Shown: positions 61,265 through 64,000 of the stretch, piece by piece
Layout of the letters: every line of letters starts with the position of its first letter
How positions within the stretch are numbered: position 1 is the first letter of the stretch
Program-made: the position numbers and the translations under genes
The notes under the pieces: model-generated
Seen by the model: only the letters and a program-made list of their open reading frames with translations
Database searches by the model: none
What the model was told of the DNA's origin: nothing
Origin: Thalassobaculum_A sp040219215
GTDB lineage: Bacteria; Pseudomonadota; Alphaproteobacteria; Thalassobaculales; Thalassobaculaceae
DNA: 64,000 nt
Direction of reading: 5' to 3'
NCBI RefSeq assembly: GCF_040219215.1
Contig: NZ_JAVJSX010000044.1
Span: forward strand, 62,001-126,000

Positions 61265-64000
61265 TTAGTAGGCTTCCTTCAGGCCGGCACGGCCGGCGTT
61301 GTCTTCGGTCAGGTTGATCAGCGCGCTCTTGCCGAACATCTTGAACAGCACTGGGGTCAGCAGCGTGTCCAGGGTCAGGGTGCTGATCAGGCCGCCGAAG
61401 ATTACCACGGCGATCGGGTGGAGGATTTCCTTGCCGGGATCGTCACCACCGAACAGCAGCGGGATCAAGGCCAGACCGGCTGCCAGCGTGGTCATCAACA
61501 CAGGAGCGAGCCGTTCCTCGCTGCCGCGCAGCAGTAGATGGTCGCCGAAGGTCTCGCCCTCGTGAAGCACCAGGTTGATATAATGGCTGACCTTCAGGAT
61601 GCCGTTGCGGGCAGTGATACCGGCCAGCGTGACGAAGCCGAACAGGCTGGCGATCGACAGAGGAAGATTGGCAATCCACAGGGCGCCGACGCCGCCGATC
61701 ATCGCCATCGGAACGATCGCCATGATCATCAGCGTCAAGGAAACGTGTCGGTAGCGGCTGTACAGCACCACGAAGATCATCGCCAGCGAGATGGCGGACA
61801 GCACCATGATCGATCGCGAGGCTTCCTCCTGGGCCCGGAACGTACCGTCCAGGTCGGTGAAGTAGCCGGGAGGCATCTCGGTCTCGGCCACGATACCGCG
61901 GATCTCTTCCACGACCCGGCTCATATCGCCACTGTCAGCGTTCGCCCGGACCACGATGCGCCGGCGCGTGTTCTCGCGTTGCACATTGTTCGGCCCGTCG
62001 GTCTCCCGGATCTCTGCGAAGGTCGACAGCGGGATGCGACCGCGTGGCGTTTCGACCAGTAGTCCAGCAAGCCCTTCGGTCGTCCGATCTGCATCGTGCA
62101 TCCGGATGACGAGATCGAAACGCCGCTCGCCATCGAGGATCTCGGATACGGTTTCGCCCATGGTCAGGCTTTGCAGCGCCTCGGTGATCGTGCTCGGAGC
62201 CACGCCGTAGCTGGCTGCGCGGTCGTAGTCGACCGCAATCTCGATCTGTGGGATCCGTGCCTGGGTAGCGACAGCGACGTCGCCGATGCCGGAAACGACC
62301 TTCAGCTTCTGTTCAAACGTACCGGCGATCGACCGGAGTGTATCGAGATCATCGCCGTAGATCTTCAATGCGATCTTCGCCCGGACTCCGGAGATCATGT
62401 GATCAATGCGGTGCGACAGCGGTTCGTCCAGCAGGATGCGCACCGGCAGGGAGGAGAGGCGTTGACGGATGTCTTGTCGGATTTCCTCGTCGGTTCGATC
62501 GGCGCGCAGCAGTCTGACATTGACCTCGGAGACGTTGATGCCCTCCGCATGCTCGTCCAGTTCTGCGCGCCCGGTCCGCCGGCCCACCGTAATCACCTCC
62601 GGGACCTGCATGATGAGACGCTCGACCATACGCCCGATGCGGTTCGACGCTTCCAGGGAAATTCCAGGGCTCAATTCGGCCAGAACCACAATCGAACCTT
62701 CGTTCATGGTCGGCATGAAGACCCGCGGGATCCAGATCAGGCTCATCCCGACGACGACCACGGCAGACAACGCACCGATTGCCACGGTGCGCGTGCGGAC
62801 AATGGCCCAGCCGACCACGCGTCGGTTGACGCGTTTCAGGAAGCGCAGGACCGCTCCATCCTCGTTCTCCAAAACCTTGGAGTTCGACAGCAGAAAGTAG
62901 CAGAGCACCGGCGTGACCGAGATCGCGGTCACCAGGCTCGCCAGGATCGCCATGACATAGGCGGTGGCGAACGGCGCGAACATCCGACCTTCAATCCCGG
63001 ACAGCGCGTACAGCGGCAGCAACACCACGACGATGATGATGGTGGCGATCAGGATGCCGGATCGAACCTCCATCGACGCTTCGGCGACGACGCGTACCGC
63101 GGGGCGGGGATTCGGCAGCAACGCGTTCTGACGCAGCCGCCGGAACACGTTCTCGACGCCGACGACCGCATCGTCCACCAACTCACCGATCGCGATGGCA
63201 AGGCCGCCGAGCGTCATGGTGTTGATCGACTGGCCCATGAAACTGAGTACCAGAATCGCGGCGCACGCCGAGATCGGGATGGCGGTCAGTGAAATGATCG
63301 TGGTTCGGGCATTCATCAGGAAGATGAACAGGACGATCGTAACCACCACCGATGCTTCGACCAGAACGCGCTCGACGTTCTCGACCGAAGTCGTGATGAA
63401 GTCTCCCTGATCGTAAATGATGTCGCGGAACTTCACGTCGCGGGGGAAGTTCTGGCTGAGCCCGGCCATCGCCTGCTTCACGGACGCCACCAGCGACGTG
63501 CTGTCCGCCCCCGGTTGCTTCATGACCGATACGATGACGGCCGGCTCGGCCATGTAACCGGCGTCGCCGCGTTTGACGCGCGGCTCGAACTCAACGTCCG
63601 CAATCTGGCTCAAGGCGATGGAGATGCCGCTTCGCTCGGCGACGATCAGCTTGCGCAGGTCATCCAGCGCCCGAGTCCGACTGACGTTGCGGATCACGTA
63701 TTCCCGGTCGTGCTGATTGACGAAGCCACCGCCGGTGTTGGCGCCAAACTTATGCAGTGCGTCGGACAAGTTCTCCAGGCTGACGTCCAGCGACATCATC
63801 TGACTGGGGTTCGGCTTGACCCGGTACTGACGTACTTCACCGCCAATCGGGATGACCTGGGCAACCCCTGGAATGGCAAGCAGTCGCGGACGAATCACCC
63901 AGTCGACCATCTCCCGCAGATTCATCGCGGAAGTCTCGGTGGAGGTGAACGCCATCAGCATGATCTCGCCCATCACCGATGACATCGGCGCCATGAACGG
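61265..64000 (-). CDS. Heavy-metal RND efflux pump, CzcA/CusA-type (5' end outside window)
   Basis: About 910 residues of a heavy-metal RND inner-membrane pump are visible; a full CzcA/CusA has about 1,040, so roughly 130 N-terminal residues are beyond the right edge. The visible chain includes the periplasmic pore domain at the start (AIPGVAQVIPIGGEVRQY), the transmembrane proton relay region with GELVDDAVVGVENVFRRL, VLCYFLLSNSKVLENEDG and the second half (LIWIPRVFMPTMNEGSIVVLAELSPG). It ends LINLTEDNAGRAGLKEAY. It exports divalent (CzcA) or monovalent (CusA) cations together with a membrane-fusion protein and outer-membrane channel, both presumably upstream outside the window. Cation choice cannot be decided from the visible part. 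Confidence 0.93.
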   Translation of the reverse strand, partial: PFMAPMSSVMGEIMLMAFTSTETSAMNLREMVDWVIRPRLLAIPGVAQVIPIGGEVRQYRVKPNPSQMMSLDVSLENLSDALHKFGANTGGGFVNQHDREYVIRNVSRTRALDDLRKLIVAERSGISIALSQIADVEFEPRVKRGDAGYMAEPAVIVSVMKQPGADSTSLVASVKQAMAGLSQNFPRDVKFRDIIYDQGDFITTSVENVERVLVEASVVVTIVLFIFLMNARTTIISLTAIPISACAAILVLSFMGQSINTMTLGGLAIAIGELVDDAVVGVENVFRRLRQNALLPNPRPAVRVVAEASMEVRSGILIATIIIVVVLLPLYALSGIEGRMFAPFATAYVMAILASLVTAISVTPVLCYFLLSNSKVLENEDGAVLRFLKRVNRRVVGWAIVRTRTVAIGALSAVVVVGMSLIWIPRVFMPTMNEGSIVVLAELSPGISLEASNRIGRMVERLIMQVPEVITVGRRTGRAELDEHAEGINVSEVNVRLLRADRTDEEIRQDIRQRLSSLPVRILLDEPLSHRIDHMISGVRAKIALKIYGDDLDTLRSIAGTFEQKLKVVSGIGDVAVATQARIPQIEIAVDYDRAASYGVAPSTITEALQSLTMGETVSEILDGERRFDLVIRMHDADRTTEGLAGLLVETPRGRIPLSTFAEIRETDGPNNVQRENTRRRIVVRANADSGDMSRVVEEIRGIVAETEMPPGYFTDLDGTFRAQEEASRSIMVLSAISLAMIFVVLYSRYRHVSLTLMIMAIVPMAMIGGVGALWIANLPLSIASLFGFVTLAGITARNGILKVSHYINLVLHEGETFGDHLLLRGSEERLAPVLMTTLAAGLALIPLLFGGDDPGKEILHPIAVVIFGGLISTLTLDTLLTPVLFKMFGKSALINLTEDNAGRAGLKEAY

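Overview
The window is a GC-rich bacterial chromosome segment. It contains no rRNA, tRNA, insertion sequence, phage or CRISPR that I can recognise. The gene content points to an alphaproteobacterium, most likely of the Rhodospirillales type. The supporting content is an aerobic-type cobaltochelatase gene (cobN) with cobW and cobO behind a cobalamin riboswitch, the transglutaminase / permuted ATP-grasp / alpha-E trio, a pim-like dicarboxylate beta-oxidation operon, and mitofilin (Mic60)-like membrane proteins. No species can be named from this. Genes are cut at both edges: an acyl-CoA dehydrogenase on the left and a heavy-metal RND pump on the right.

Layout. 0-4 kb: end of an acyl-CoA dehydrogenase, a methionine-synthase-like zinc enzyme translationally coupled to a small membrane protein, an FAD monooxygenase and a hypothetical. 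4.2-9.9 kb: cobW-cobN-cobO on the minus strand, with a good promoter and a cobalamin riboswitch. 10-18 kb: a small secreted protein, an O6-alkylguanine-DNA alkyltransferase, and the three-gene transglutaminase / ATP-grasp / alpha-E / DUF2126 peptide-modification-type cluster. 18-24 kb: an M24 peptidase, a ZntB-like transporter, an HTH-TolB-like-TPR regulator, a cytochrome c and acetyltransferases. 24-32.7 kb: a long minus-strand catabolic run (fused hydratase/dehydrogenase, thiolase, two acyl-CoA dehydrogenases resembling PimC/PimD, a third dehydrogenase, an amidase and an AtzH-like protein). 39.7-45.5 kb: a carbohydrate-like catabolic island under an IclR regulator, with a near-perfect operator between its divergent arms.

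The most unusual material lies on both sides of that island (about 32.9-39.7 kb and 45.5-58.8 kb). It includes two proteins with the architecture and C-terminal signature of alphaproteobacterial mitofilin/Mic60. There are also several tiny secreted or membrane proteins with glycine-zipper membrane segments, an orphan ParA ATPase, and an ABC ATPase fused to a MlaE-like lipid-transporter permease with a single-span periplasmic partner. A membrane-anchored TPR protein, a major-facilitator transporter fused to two extracytoplasmic sensor domains, a CDF metal transporter and several unknown membrane proteins complete the set. A shared domain in two proteins, one on each side of the island, links the two blocks. 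My leading hypothesis is a membrane-shaping or internal-membrane/contact-site system built around accessory Mic60-like proteins. This is an inference from domain content and context, not shown directly.

The right end (58.8-64 kb) holds a homocitrate-synthase-like enzyme, a DUF4239 membrane protein, a histidine-rich periplasmic protein and a CzcA/CusA-type pump in one minus-strand run, most simply a heavy-metal efflux locus with passengers.
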